Below are positions 33,893 through 42,782 of a DNA stretch of 64,000 nt, one piece after another. Origin of the DNA: Pararhodobacter aggregans. Its GTDB lineage: Bacteria; Pseudomonadota; Alphaproteobacteria; Rhodobacterales; Rhodobacteraceae. The first letter of the stretch is position 1; each line of letters opens with the position of its first letter. Under the pieces are notes generated by a model that had not been told where the DNA came from, made no database searches, and was given only the letters and a program-made list of their open reading frames with translations. The position numbers and the translations under genes are program-made. The stretch covers positions 186,001-250,000 of the forward strand of contig NZ_QDDR01000004.1 in the NCBI RefSeq assembly GCF_003075525.1. Direction: 5' to 3'.

Positions 33893-34780
33893 CTAATGTT
33901 TTTTCTTCGCCACCCAATACGCCTGATGCTCGCGCCGAAGCTCCTCGTAGGACCTGATTCGCTCGCGGGCCGGTTCGCCCGCCTCGGCGACGATCATCGC
34001 CACCAGCACCTCGATGACCGCCAGCGTGCCGACATAGCAGGCCAGATGATGCGTCGAGAGCGGCGAGGTGATCAGCGTCTCGTCCGCGCTGAAGTCCGGC
34101 GAAACGATGTCGCTGTCCGAGATCAGGACCAGCGTCACCCCTTTGCGTTGGGCAAAGCGACAGGCGTCGATCGTCTCACGCGAATAGGGGGTGACCGTGA
34201 TCGCGATCAGCACGTCGCCGGGGCCGGCATTGTGCAGCTCGTCGATGGCGCTGTTCATGTGACGCGGGATCAGTTGCAGGTTCGGCAGCGCCATCCGGCC
34301 GACATAGTGCAGGTAATAGGCCATCGCGTAGCTGGCGCGGACGGCGGTCAGGTAGACGGTCCTTGCCTCAAGCAACGTGCGCACCACCCGGTGCAACTGG
34401 TCCGGCAACAAACGCTCCAGCGATCGCTGTACGGTCGCCATCTCGTTCAACGAGGCCTCGGCCTGGGCCAGCCCCAGCGGACCCTGCTCGCGCAGATGGC
34501 TCACCCATTCCGGCTGATCGACGGTGGCCGATGCCGAAACCAGCGCATGGCGAAACGGCTCGCGGAACTCGTCATAAGTCGCGAAGCCCATGCGCTCGGC
34601 CAGCCGCACCAGCGTATAGGTGCTGACCCTCGACTTGCGCGCGGTCTCGCGGATCGAATCGAGGCCAAAATCCGAAGGGTGGTCGACGACATATTTCGCC
34701 ACCGTGCGCAGCCTGCGCGGCAGGTCGGGCAGCCGGGATTTCAGGTCGTTGCTGATCCGCGTGCGAAGGGTCGGATCCAT
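33893..34780 (-). CDS. RpiR/MurR-family transcriptional regulator 2
   Basis: 295 residues. N-terminal helix-turn-helix (PRRLRTVAKYVVDHPSDFG then SIRETARKSRVS) and a SIS ligand-binding domain about 120-260 (TVYLTAVRASYAMAYYLHY). The ATG at 34780 is preferred over one at 34786 because GGAG sits at the right distance. It lies between the TRAP operon (convergent) and the dehydrogenase operon (divergent) and probably regulates both, through sites at 29666 and 34806. It resembles regulator 1 in length and domain order. Confidence 0.88.
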   Translation of the reverse strand: MDPTLRTRISNDLKSRLPDLPRRLRTVAKYVVDHPSDFGLDSIRETARKSRVSTYTLVRLAERMGFATYDEFREPFRHALVSASATVDQPEWVSHLREQGPLGLAQAEASLNEMATVQRSLERLLPDQLHRVVRTLLEARTVYLTAVRASYAMAYYLHYVGRMALPNLQLIPRHMNSAIDELHNAGPGDVLIAITVTPYSRETIDACRFAQRKGVTLVLISDSDIVSPDFSADETLITSPLSTHHLACYVGTLAVIEVLVAMIVAEAGEPARERIRSYEELRREHQAYWVAKKKH

Positions 34781-34805
34781 TGGCATCTCCGGGGCGAAAG
34801 GCGCG

Positions 34806-34859
34806 TAACAAGCGTTATTTTCTGATACTATTGACGATTTTTGTTTTTCCCACAACATC
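34806..34859. promoter_or_regulatory. Divergent control region of RpiR 2 and the dehydrogenase operon
   Basis: TAAC-AAGC-GTTA (34806-34817) is a perfect dyad sharing AAC-N4-GTT with 29666-29681. TTGACG (34831-34836) followed 17 bases later by AACATC (34854-34859) is a weak sigma-70 candidate toward the dehydrogenase gene at 34943. Confidence 0.4.
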
Positions 34860-34942
34860 GAACCCGCCAACGCCGACCACCCTGCTCGCCCACTCGCCCA
34901 CTCGCCAACGACAGGGCCTCGCCCGAACCCAAGGAAACCATC

Positions 34943-37336
34943 ATGGCCGATTCCCTGCCCTCTCATGCCTCGGTCGTCGTCATCGGCGGCGGCATCATGG
35001 GCTGCTCGACGCTCTATCACCTCGCCAAGCTGGGGGTTTCCGATGCCATCCTGCTGGAGCGCAACGCGCTGACTTCGGGCACCACCTGGCATTCGGCGGC
35101 GCAGGTGCGGGCGCTGCGCAATTCGCAGAACCTGACGCGGATGATCCAGTATTCGGTCGACCTGTACTCGCGGCTCGAAAAGGAGACCGGGCAATCGGTG
35201 GGCTGGATCCAGAAAGGGTCGCTGTCGATCGCCACCAATCCCGACCGGCTGACCCATATCAAGCGGCAGGAGGCGCTGGCGCGCGCCTATGGAATCGACG
35301 CCCGTTCAATCAGCGCCGCCGAGGCCAAGGAGCGCTGGCCGCTGATGAATGCCGATGACGTGCTGGGCGCGGTCTGGTCGCCCGATGACGGGCGCGTCTC
35401 GCCCTCGGATGTCTGCGCGGCGCTGGTGAAGGCCGCGAAGGGGCTGGGCGCGCGGATCTTCGAACGAACGGGCGTCACCGGCATCCTGACCGAGAACGGG
35501 CGGATCAAGGGGGTGGAGACCTCGCAGGGTACGGTGATGTGCGACGCCATCGCGCTCTGCACCGGACTCTGGTCGCGCGAGTTGGGGGCGATGGCAGGGG
35601 CCGAGGTTCCGGCGCTGGCCTGCGAGCATTTCTACCTGCTCACGAAGCCCATCGCCGGCATCGCGGGCAACATGCCGACGCTCTCGGACCACGACAACCA
35701 TCTCTACATCCGCGACGACAGCGGCGGCCTTCTGGTCGGTTGCTTCGAGCCGATGGGCAAGCCGATCGCGCCAGGTGTCCTGAACGAGAGCTTCGAATTC
35801 GGGCTTCTCCCCGAGGATTGGGACCATTTCGAGCCGATGATGATGAACGCCCTGCACCGGTTGCCGGCGCTTGAGACGGCCGAGGTGAAGATGCTGCTCA
35901 ACGGACCCGAGAGCTTCACCCCCGACGGCACCTTCATGCTGGGCGAGACGGCCGAGACGCGCGGCCTGTTCCTGGGCTGCGGCATGAACTCGGTCGGCAT
36001 GGCCTCGGGCGGGGGTGCGGGGATGAACCTCGCGCATTGCATCGTCCACGGGCATACCGCCTATGACCTGTCCGAGGCCGATGCCAAGCGCTTCGCGCCG
36101 GTGTTCAACTCGCTCGACCACCTGATGGCCCGCGCACCCGAGATCCTGGGTACGCATTACGACATCGCCTATCCCGGCAAGCAGCTGAAGACCGCGCGCA
36201 ACCTGCGCGCCCTGCCGCTGGACGCCGAATACCGCGCCGCGGGGGCGCATATGGGCCAGGTCTACGGCTGGGAGCGCCCGCTCTATTTCGGCAAGACGTC
36301 CGAGCCGACGCCGCGCTTCGAACGCCCCGACTGGTTCACCAATGTGGGTGCCGAGGTCAGGGCCGCGCATGAGAAAGCCGCGATCTTCGACGCCTCGCCC
36401 TTCGGCAAGATCGAGGTCGAGGGAAAGGATGCCGAGGCCTTCCTGATGCGCGTCTGCGCCGGCCACATGAACCGCAAGCCGGGATCGGTCATCTACACCG
36501 CGATGCTGAATGATCGGGGCACCTTCGAATCCGACCTGACCGCGCAGCGCCTCGGCCCTGACCATTACCGTCTGTTCACCGGCACCGCCGCCATCAAGCG
36601 CGACATGGCCTGGCTCAGCCGCCACGCCGAGGGCTTCGACATCACCCTGACCGACAGCACCGAGGCTTATGCCGTGCTGGGCCTGATGGGCCCCGAGGCC
36701 GCGCGCATCGTCGCCGAATGCGGCGCGCCCGAGCTGAACGAGCTGGGCTATTTCCGGCAGACCGGCGCCCATCTTGCCGGGATCCATGTCCGCGCCGCGC
36801 GGCTGTCCTATGTCGGCGAGGCGGGCTGGGAGCTGACCTGCAAGGCCACCAACGCGCCCGCGCTCTATGCCGCGCTGACCGCTGCAGGGGCTGTGCCCGC
36901 AGGAATGTTCGCGCAGACCTCGATGCGGGTCGAAAAGGGCTTCTGCGCCATGGGCCACGAACTGGACAGCGACATGACGCCGATCACCGCAGGTCTCGAC
37001 TTCGCGGTGCGCAAGTCGGGCGGATTCATCGGGGCGGAGGCATTGGCGGCCGCGCGCGCCAGCGGGACGCGCTCGGTGATCGTCTCGCTGGTGCTGGACG
37101 ATGCGGAGGCCGTGCCGTTGGGCCACGAGCCGGTCTATCGGGGCGATTCCATCGTCGGCAAGACCTCGTCCGCCGCCTTCGGCTACCGTATCGGCAAGCC
37201 GGTGGCGCTGGCCGCGGTCAAGGTTCCCCTGGCGGAGGGCGAGCGCGTCAAGGTCGATATCGCGCGACGGCTTTGCGACGCGACGGTGACGCTCGGGCCG
37301 GTCTTCGATCCCTCGGGCAGCAGGATGAAACCGTGA
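34943..37336 (+). CDS. FAD-dependent dehydrogenase with GcvT-type C-terminus (dimethylglycine/sarcosine dehydrogenase-like)
   Basis: Two-module flavoenzyme of 797 residues. The FAD-binding GGGIMG is at 15-20 and H50 in TSGTTWHSAAQ matches the histidine that carries covalent FAD in dimethylglycine dehydrogenases. Residues from about 420 on form the aminomethyltransferase (GcvT)-like folate module, with FGKIEVEGKDAEAFL and GEAGWELTCKA. AAGGA precedes the ATG. It probably oxidises an N-methyl amine or secondary amino acid and passes the C1 unit to tetrahydrofolate. First gene of a rightward operon with GNAT, BKACE and aminotransferase genes. Confidence 0.88.
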   Translation: MADSLPSHASVVVIGGGIMGCSTLYHLAKLGVSDAILLERNALTSGTTWHSAAQVRALRNSQNLTRMIQYSVDLYSRLEKETGQSVGWIQKGSLSIATNPDRLTHIKRQEALARAYGIDARSISAAEAKERWPLMNADDVLGAVWSPDDGRVSPSDVCAALVKAAKGLGARIFERTGVTGILTENGRIKGVETSQGTVMCDAIALCTGLWSRELGAMAGAEVPALACEHFYLLTKPIAGIAGNMPTLSDHDNHLYIRDDSGGLLVGCFEPMGKPIAPGVLNESFEFGLLPEDWDHFEPMMMNALHRLPALETAEVKMLLNGPESFTPDGTFMLGETAETRGLFLGCGMNSVGMASGGGAGMNLAHCIVHGHTAYDLSEADAKRFAPVFNSLDHLMARAPEILGTHYDIAYPGKQLKTARNLRALPLDAEYRAAGAHMGQVYGWERPLYFGKTSEPTPRFERPDWFTNVGAEVRAAHEKAAIFDASPFGKIEVEGKDAEAFLMRVCAGHMNRKPGSVIYTAMLNDRGTFESDLTAQRLGPDHYRLFTGTAAIKRDMAWLSRHAEGFDITLTDSTEAYAVLGLMGPEAARIVAECGAPELNELGYFRQTGAHLAGIHVRAARLSYVGEAGWELTCKATNAPALYAALTAAGAVPAGMFAQTSMRVEKGFCAMGHELDSDMTPITAGLDFAVRKSGGFIGAEALAAARASGTRSVIVSLVLDDAEAVPLGHEPVYRGDSIVGKTSSAAFGYRIGKPVALAAVKVPLAEGERVKVDIARRLCDATVTLGPVFDPSGSRMKP

Positions 37337-37752
37337 TCCGCGTGGTTCCACTTCAGCGCGCGGCCGAGGCCGCGCCGCTGCTGCGGGTCCTGCGGGCGAC
37401 GCTGGATGACGCGACCTTTGCCCTGCGCCTTGAACGGGCCGAGGCGCAAGGCTACCGCGTGCTTGCTGCCCTTGATGGGTCGGCAATGGTCGGCGCGCTG
37501 GGGTATCGCCTCAGCGATGATCTGACCTGGGGGCGGACGCTTTATGTGGACGATCTGGTGGTCGCGCCCGACCGGCGCAGTTCCGGCATCGGCAGGGCGC
37601 TTCTGGCCGAGGCGCGGGCGCAGGCCGCCACCAGCAACTGCGATCACCTGCGGCTGTGCAGCGGGCTGAGCCGCATCGATGCGCACCGTTTCTATGAAGC
37701 GAACGGGCTGCAGCGGTTCAGCCTGCAATTCGTCGCCCGGATGGAGGAGTAA
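37333..37752 (+). CDS. GNAT-family N-acetyltransferase
   Basis: 139 residues, cytoplasmic. The acetyl-CoA motif A is LVVAPDRRSSGIGRALLAEA (R/Q-x2-G-x-G/A as RSSGIGRA), and the C-terminal strand ends DAHRFYEANGLQRFSLQFV, as in small GNAT enzymes. The GTG start overlaps the dehydrogenase stop (GTGA). It may acetylate an amine intermediate or a toxic by-product of the pathway; the substrate is unknown. Confidence 0.85.
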   Translation: MIRVVPLQRAAEAAPLLRVLRATLDDATFALRLERAEAQGYRVLAALDGSAMVGALGYRLSDDLTWGRTLYVDDLVVAPDRRSSGIGRALLAEARAQAATSNCDHLRLCSGLSRIDAHRFYEANGLQRFSLQFVARMEE

Positions 37753-37755
37753 GGC

Positions 37756-38511
37756 ATGCGCCCCCCTGTCATGGTCGCCCCGAACGGCGCCCGGCGCGGC
37801 AAGGCGGATCATCCGGCCTTGCCGGTGACCCTCGCCGAGACCGTCGAGACCGCCCGCGCCTGCCATGCCTCAGGCGCCGAGGCGCTGCATCTGCACATCC
37901 GCGACGAGGCCGGCGCGCATTCGCTCGACAGCGGGCGCTACCGCGAGGCCTTGGCCGAACTGGCCCGGCAGATCCCGGGGATGGCGGTGCAGATCACCAC
38001 CGAGGCGGTCGGAATCTACGACGTGGCGGCGCAATTGCGCTGCCTGACCGAGGTGCAACCAGGCTGGGCCTCGGTCGCGGTGCGCGAGACGGCGCGCGAT
38101 CTGGCGCTGGCGCCCCGCCTCTACGCGACCTGCGCCGCGCAGGGCACGCGGGTGCAGCATATCCTCTACGATACGGACGACATCGCACTGCTGCGCGACT
38201 GGCAGGCGCGCGGGATCGTCCGGCCGGGGCAGGACGGGGTGCTCTTCGTGCTCGGCCGCTACAGCGCTGGTCAGGTCTCGTCGCCCGACGACCTGACGCC
38301 GTTCCGCACCGCGCTGCCCGAGGCCGGTGACTGGATGGTCTGCGCCTTCGGTCCCGACGAACATGCCTGCCTTGCCGCTGCCGCCGCCCAGGGCGCGGCG
38401 CTGCGCGTGGGTTTCGAGAATTCGCTGACCGGCGCGGACGGTCAGCCGCATCCCGACAACGCCGCCTCGGTCGCAGCGCTGCGGCAACGCCTGGAAAGGA
38501 CCAGAGCATGA
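37756..38511 (+). CDS. BKACE-family beta-keto acid cleavage enzyme (DUF849), short form
   Basis: 251 residues, a little shorter than the usual 270-310. The zinc-binding LHLHIRD supplies H45 and H47. BKACE enzymes condense a beta-keto acid with acetyl-CoA and cleave it to acetoacetate and a new acyl-CoA; the first known member acts on 3-keto-5-aminohexanoate. ATG 37756 lies three bases after the GNAT gene and the end overlaps the aminotransferase gene. Its place beside an aminotransferase suggests an amino-beta-keto acid substrate. Confidence 0.88.
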   Translation: MRPPVMVAPNGARRGKADHPALPVTLAETVETARACHASGAEALHLHIRDEAGAHSLDSGRYREALAELARQIPGMAVQITTEAVGIYDVAAQLRCLTEVQPGWASVAVRETARDLALAPRLYATCAAQGTRVQHILYDTDDIALLRDWQARGIVRPGQDGVLFVLGRYSAGQVSSPDDLTPFRTALPEAGDWMVCAFGPDEHACLAAAAAQGAALRVGFENSLTGADGQPHPDNAASVAALRQRLERTRA

Positions 38512-39833
38512 GCCATGTCTTCCCCCGCCATTGCCACACCGATCTGCCGACCGCCGTGTCGGGCGACGGCTGCTACCTGATCGACGCCGAGGGACGGCGC
38601 TATTTCGACGGCTCGGGCGGCGCCGCCGTCTCGTGCCTGGGGCATTCCAACGAACGGGTGCGCGCGGCGATCAAGGCGCAGGTCGATGCGCTGGCCTATG
38701 CCCACACCAGTTTCTTCACCTCGGAACCGGCCGAGGCGCTGGCCGACCGGCTCATCGCCCGGGCGCCCGGCGATCTGGACCGGGTCTATTTCGTCTCTGG
38801 CGGGTCCGAGGCGGTGGAATCGGCGATCAAGCTGGCGCGGCAATACCATCTGGAGCGCGGCGAGCCGCAAAGGCGGCACCTGATCGCCCGGCGCCAGAGC
38901 TATCACGGCAACACGCTGGGCGCGCTGTCGGCGGGCGGCAATGCCTGGCGGCGGGCGCAATTCGCGCCGCTGCTGGTCGAGATGAGCCATATCGCGCCCT
39001 GCTACGAATACGCCGAACGCGCCGAGGGCGAGAGCCTGCACGATTACGGCCAGCGCACGGCGAACGCGCTGGAAGCCGAGATCCTGCGCCTCGGTCCCGA
39101 CAGCGTCATGGCCTTCATCGCCGAACCGGTCGTGGGCGCGACCCTGGGCGCAGTGGCGGCGGTCCCCGGCTATTTCACCCGCATCCGCGAGATCTGCGAC
39201 CGCTACGGCGTGCTGCTGATCCTCGACGAGGTGATGTGCGGCATGGGCCGGACCGGGCATCTTTTCGCCTGCGAGGCGGATGGTGTGGCGCCCGATATCC
39301 TGTGTATCGCCAAGGGGTTGGGGGCTGGCTATCAGCCCATCGGGGCGATGCTGTGCTCGAAGGCGATCTATGACGCCATTGCTGCCGGCACCGGGTTTTT
39401 CCAGCATGGCCATACCTATCTCGGCCATCCCATCGCCGCCGCCGCAGCGCTGGCCGTGCTGGAGGAATTCGAGGAACAGGACCTGATCGGCCGCGTGTCC
39501 CGGCTGGGCCCGGTCTTCGAAACCCTGCTGCGCGACCAATTGGGCCAGCATCCCCATGTCGGCGACATCCGCGGACGCGGGCTGTTCTGGGGGATCGAGC
39601 TGGTCGAGGACCGGGCAACCAAGGCGCCGTTCGATCCGGCGCGTGGCCTTGCCGGAAGGGTGAAGCGGATCGCGAAATCCCGGGGGCTCCTGTGCTATCC
39701 GATGCCCGGCACACGGGACGGCCGGCTCGGCGATCACATCCTGCTGGCACCGCCTTTCATCGCCGATGAAACTCAGCTGGCCGAGGTCGCAGCCGTGCTC
39801 AAGGCGGCGTTGGATGGCGCCCTGGCAGGTTGA
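38508..39833 (+). CDS. Class III PLP-dependent aminotransferase
   Basis: 441 residues, cytoplasmic. The phosphate-binding SGGSEAVE is at 98-105, the PLP-ring aspartate is D240 in LLILDEVMCGMGRTG, and the Schiff-base lysine is K269 in CIAKGLGAGYQPIGA. It belongs to the omega-aminotransferase group that handles beta-alanine, GABA, polyamines or amino-ketones. It is the last gene of the operon; 135 bases separate it from the convergent BKACE gene and no clear terminator is visible there. Confidence 0.92.
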   Translation: MSHVFPRHCHTDLPTAVSGDGCYLIDAEGRRYFDGSGGAAVSCLGHSNERVRAAIKAQVDALAYAHTSFFTSEPAEALADRLIARAPGDLDRVYFVSGGSEAVESAIKLARQYHLERGEPQRRHLIARRQSYHGNTLGALSAGGNAWRRAQFAPLLVEMSHIAPCYEYAERAEGESLHDYGQRTANALEAEILRLGPDSVMAFIAEPVVGATLGAVAAVPGYFTRIREICDRYGVLLILDEVMCGMGRTGHLFACEADGVAPDILCIAKGLGAGYQPIGAMLCSKAIYDAIAAGTGFFQHGHTYLGHPIAAAAALAVLEEFEEQDLIGRVSRLGPVFETLLRDQLGQHPHVGDIRGRGLFWGIELVEDRATKAPFDPARGLAGRVKRIAKSRGLLCYPMPGTRDGRLGDHILLAPPFIADETQLAEVAAVLKAALDGALAG

Positions 39834-39968
39834 CGATGCGGCAGGATCGGACCCTCGTTGCCCTCAGGGATCCCATCCTCCCGGCAAGCCGGATCGCTTT
39901 GGCGCCCCCGACCCTCGTGGCGCCATCGACATCCTCCGCCGGATGGCATGCGACGCGCAGCGCGTTGT

Positions 39969-40901
39969 TCAGAACCCGACCCGATCCCCGCCCTTCAGGT
40001 CCAGGATCGCCCGCGCCTCGTCGGGGGTGGCGATGTCGTGCCCCAGATCCTCGATGATCCGGCGGACCTTTGCCACCTGTTGGGCATTCGACTCGGCCAG
40101 TTCCCCGCGCGAGATGAACAGGCTGTCCTCCAGCCCGACACGAACATGGCCGCCCATCTGGCTGGCCGTCACCGCCAGCGGGATCTGGACCGCCCCCGCC
40201 GCCAGCACCGACCAGCGGTACTGATCGCCGAACAGCTTGTCGGCGGTGCGCTTGAGGAACACGAGGTTCTCCACATCCGCGCCGATCCCGCCCAGGATCC
40301 CCAGCACGAATTGCAGGAAGATCGGCGCCTTGAAGTGGCCCTGATCCATCATGAACTTCAGGTTGTAGAGGTGGCCAACGTCATAGATTTCATGCTCGAA
40401 CTTGACGCCATGCGGGGCCAGTGTCTCGGCCGCTTCCTTGATGTCCTTGAAAGTGTTGCGGAAGATATTGCCCTCGGAGCCGGCGACATAGTCGCGTTCC
40501 CACGGAAATTTCCACTCGGTGTAGCGCGCCGCCAGCCCGTGGAAGCTGAAGTTCAGCGACCCCATGTTCATCGAGCACATCTCGGGCGAGAAGGCCTTGG
40601 CGGGCGCGATCCGCTCCTGGATCGTCGCGGTCAGCGAGCCGCCGGTCGAGATGTTCACCACCGCGTCCGTCGCCTGCTTGATGCGCTGGAGGAAGGGCGC
40701 GAAATCATCGGGGTTGATCGAAGGCGCACCCGTCTCGGGGTTCCTCGCATGCAGGTGCAGGATCGAGGCCCCGGCCCCGGCCGCCGCGATCGCCTGGTCG
40801 GCGATCTGGTCGTAGGTGTAGGGCAGCGCGTCCGACATGGTGGGCGTGTGGATTGCGCCGGTGACGGCGCAGGTGATGATGGTCTTGGGTTTGCGGGCCA
40901 A
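39969..40901 (-). CDS. BKACE-family beta-keto acid cleavage enzyme (DUF849), cluster 2
   Basis: 310 residues, the full family length. Zinc ligands are H49 and H51 (SILHLHARN), with the HVRVGLEDSLF strand carrying the glutamate near residue 245. A TTG start at 40901 is proposed: AAGGAGG lies six bases upstream and the codon follows the livM stop by one base; no ATG is near. Last gene of the large Liv-type operon. Together with the hydrolase and 3-hydroxyacyl-CoA dehydrogenase it would feed a beta-keto acid into acyl-CoA and acetoacetate. It is only distantly like the BKACE at 37756. Confidence 0.87.
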   Translation of the reverse strand: MARKPKTIITCAVTGAIHTPTMSDALPYTYDQIADQAIAAAGAGASILHLHARNPETGAPSINPDDFAPFLQRIKQATDAVVNISTGGSLTATIQERIAPAKAFSPEMCSMNMGSLNFSFHGLAARYTEWKFPWERDYVAGSEGNIFRNTFKDIKEAAETLAPHGVKFEHEIYDVGHLYNLKFMMDQGHFKAPIFLQFVLGILGGIGADVENLVFLKRTADKLFGDQYRWSVLAAGAVQIPLAVTASQMGGHVRVGLEDSLFISRGELAESNAQQVAKVRRIIEDLGHDIATPDEARAILDLKGGDRVGF

Positions 40902-40902
40902 A

Positions 40903-41919
40903 TCAGGCCTCCTTCTTGGCAAGGCCGCTCACCCGTCGGCTGAGCGGGAACAGTTCGAGGCCCCAGCGGTCGCGCAGGAACCCCCAGAGACCGCGCGGGG
41001 CGAACAGCATGATGACGATGGCAACGACACCGAGCGCGATCAAGTAGAGCGTGCCGAGATCGGCCAGCGTCTCGCGCAGGGCGAAGAACACCAGCGTTCC
41101 CAGGATCGGACCCTCCAGCGTGCCGATCCCGCCGATCACGACGATGAAGATGACGAAAGCGGTCCAGTCGTTGGCGCTGAAGGCGGCATCGGGCGAAATG
41201 CGCAGCTTCTGCAGGAAGATCAACGCGCCGATCAGCGCCGTCAGGCCCGAGACCACGACATAGACGGTGAACTTCGTGCGCCAGATGTCGATGCCGAGCG
41301 ACCGCGCCGCCAGCTCATTGTCGCGGATCGCCGTCAGCGCCACGCCCTGACGCGACCGCAGCAGCCAGACCACCGTCCCGATCACCAGCATCCCGGCGCC
41401 GAGCGCCAGCCACCAGGCCACGGCCTCGCGCGCGTCGCGGCCCTCGGCCAGCGAGCGGACGATATCCGGCGACAGTGAGGTGCCCGAGCCGCCGCCGAGG
41501 CTGGCCATCTGGGCAAAGGACAGCCGGAACACCTCGGCCACGACCCAGGTGCCGATGGCGAAATAGGCGCCGCGCAGGCGGAAGATCAGCACGGCGACCG
41601 GGGCCGAGATGACGAAACCCGCCAGCACCACCAGAGGCAGCGCGGCATAGGGATGCAGCCCCGCCAGCATGGTCAGCGCGAAGAACAGATAGCCGCCGAA
41701 GCCGACATAGGCCTGCTGGCCCACCGACACCAAGCCGGCATAGCCCGCCAGCAGGTTCCACAGCACGGCCAGCGACATGTAGAGCGCGATCTCGCCCATC
41801 AGCCGCAGGTCGGCCCGTCCCGCCCACCAGGGCGCGGCGATCAGCAGAAGGACGATCGGCACCAGCACGATCAGCCAGGCGGTCGACAGGCGGGTGCGGC
41901 GCGTGACTGACAGGCTCAT
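40903..41919 (-). CDS. livM: Branched-chain amino acid-type ABC transporter permease LivM, cluster 2
   Basis: Inner-membrane permease of 338 residues. LivM features are VSVGQQAYVGFGGYLFF, YFAIGTWVVAEVFRLSF, GVALTAIRDNELAARSLGIDI and GGIGTLEGPILGTLVFF. Overlaps livH by four bases. Closely parallels the cluster 1 protein in length and motif order. Confidence 0.93.
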   Translation of the reverse strand: MSLSVTRRTRLSTAWLIVLVPIVLLLIAAPWWAGRADLRLMGEIALYMSLAVLWNLLAGYAGLVSVGQQAYVGFGGYLFFALTMLAGLHPYAALPLVVLAGFVISAPVAVLIFRLRGAYFAIGTWVVAEVFRLSFAQMASLGGGSGTSLSPDIVRSLAEGRDAREAVAWWLALGAGMLVIGTVVWLLRSRQGVALTAIRDNELAARSLGIDIWRTKFTVYVVVSGLTALIGALIFLQKLRISPDAAFSANDWTAFVIFIVVIGGIGTLEGPILGTLVFFALRETLADLGTLYLIALGVVAIVIMLFAPRGLWGFLRDRWGLELFPLSRRVSGLAKKEA

Positions 41920-42779
41920 CCGTCGATCCTCGGAAACAGGCCGCGCGGACGCAGGGCCAGGATGATCAGGAAGACGATGTGACCGGCGAGGATCTGATAG
42001 CCCGGGTCGATCTTGGCGCCGATGGTCTGCGCCACGCCCAGGATCACCCCGCCCGCCAAGGTGCCCCAGAGGTTGCCGAGCCCGCCGATGATCACCGCCT
42101 CGAAGCCGAAGATCAGCCGCGCGCCACCCGCTGCCGGGTCAAAGGCCGTGCGGATGCCGAGGAACACGCCCGCCAGCGCGGTGACGGCCAAGGACAGGGC
42201 CATCGCCAGCCCGAAGATATGCGCGCGGTTGAGCCCCATCAGCTGCGCGACGTCCTGCCGGTCCGAGGTCGCGCGGAACGCCCGCCCCAGCGCGGTGCGG
42301 TAGAACATCCATTGCAGCGCGGCGATCACCACGACCGCGGTGACGAAGACCATCACCGGCATCACCCCCACCGCCAGCGGCCCAAGGGTCACCGAGGCCG
42401 TCTCGATGGCCCCGGCCTGCAGGTTCTGCGGATCGGCGGAATAGCCCATCAGCAGCACGTTCTGCAGGATCACCGACAGGCCGAATGTGACCAAGAGCGG
42501 CGGCAGCAGATCCTCGCCCATCGTGCGGTTCAGGATGAGCCGCTGCAGCGCATAGCCAATGAGCGCCATCGTCGGCACCACCAGCAGCAGCGCGACCAGC
42601 GGGTTCAGCCCCAGGCTGACGCCAAAGCTGAGCGCAATGTAGGCCGAGAGCACGATCAGGTCGCCATGCGCGATGTTGACGAGGCGCATCACCCCGAAGA
42701 TCAGGGACAACCCCGCCGCAAAGAGGGCGTAGAGCCCGCCCAGCAGCGTCCCCTGAAGAATGGCGTTGAGCCAATCCAT
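41916..42779 (-). CDS. livH: Branched-chain amino acid-type ABC transporter permease LivH, cluster 2
   Basis: Inner-membrane permease of 287 residues. Begins LNAILQGTLLGGLYALFAAGLSLIFGVMRLVNIAHGD, the LivH N-terminus, with the coupling loop YRTALGRAFRATSDRQDVAQ and EAVIIGGLGNLWGTLAGG. Starts three bases after the livF stop. Confidence 0.93.
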   Translation of the reverse strand: MDWLNAILQGTLLGGLYALFAAGLSLIFGVMRLVNIAHGDLIVLSAYIALSFGVSLGLNPLVALLLVVPTMALIGYALQRLILNRTMGEDLLPPLLVTFGLSVILQNVLLMGYSADPQNLQAGAIETASVTLGPLAVGVMPVMVFVTAVVVIAALQWMFYRTALGRAFRATSDRQDVAQLMGLNRAHIFGLAMALSLAVTALAGVFLGIRTAFDPAAGGARLIFGFEAVIIGGLGNLWGTLAGGVILGVAQTIGAKIDPGYQILAGHIVFLIILALRPRGLFPRIDG

Positions 42780-42782
42780 GCG

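Noticed and set aside
33888-33900. The word AAAAAACATTAGTT, shared with 29665-29678, read as a duplicated segment or second operator.
   Set aside because: Here it is the end of the rpiR coding sequence (KKKH and stop), similarity does not extend further, and it lies at the 3' end of genes on both sides.
35306-37486. A leftward open frame of about 720 codons.
   Set aside because: Antisense shadow of the FAD/GcvT dehydrogenase, which has unmistakable FAD and folate-domain motifs.
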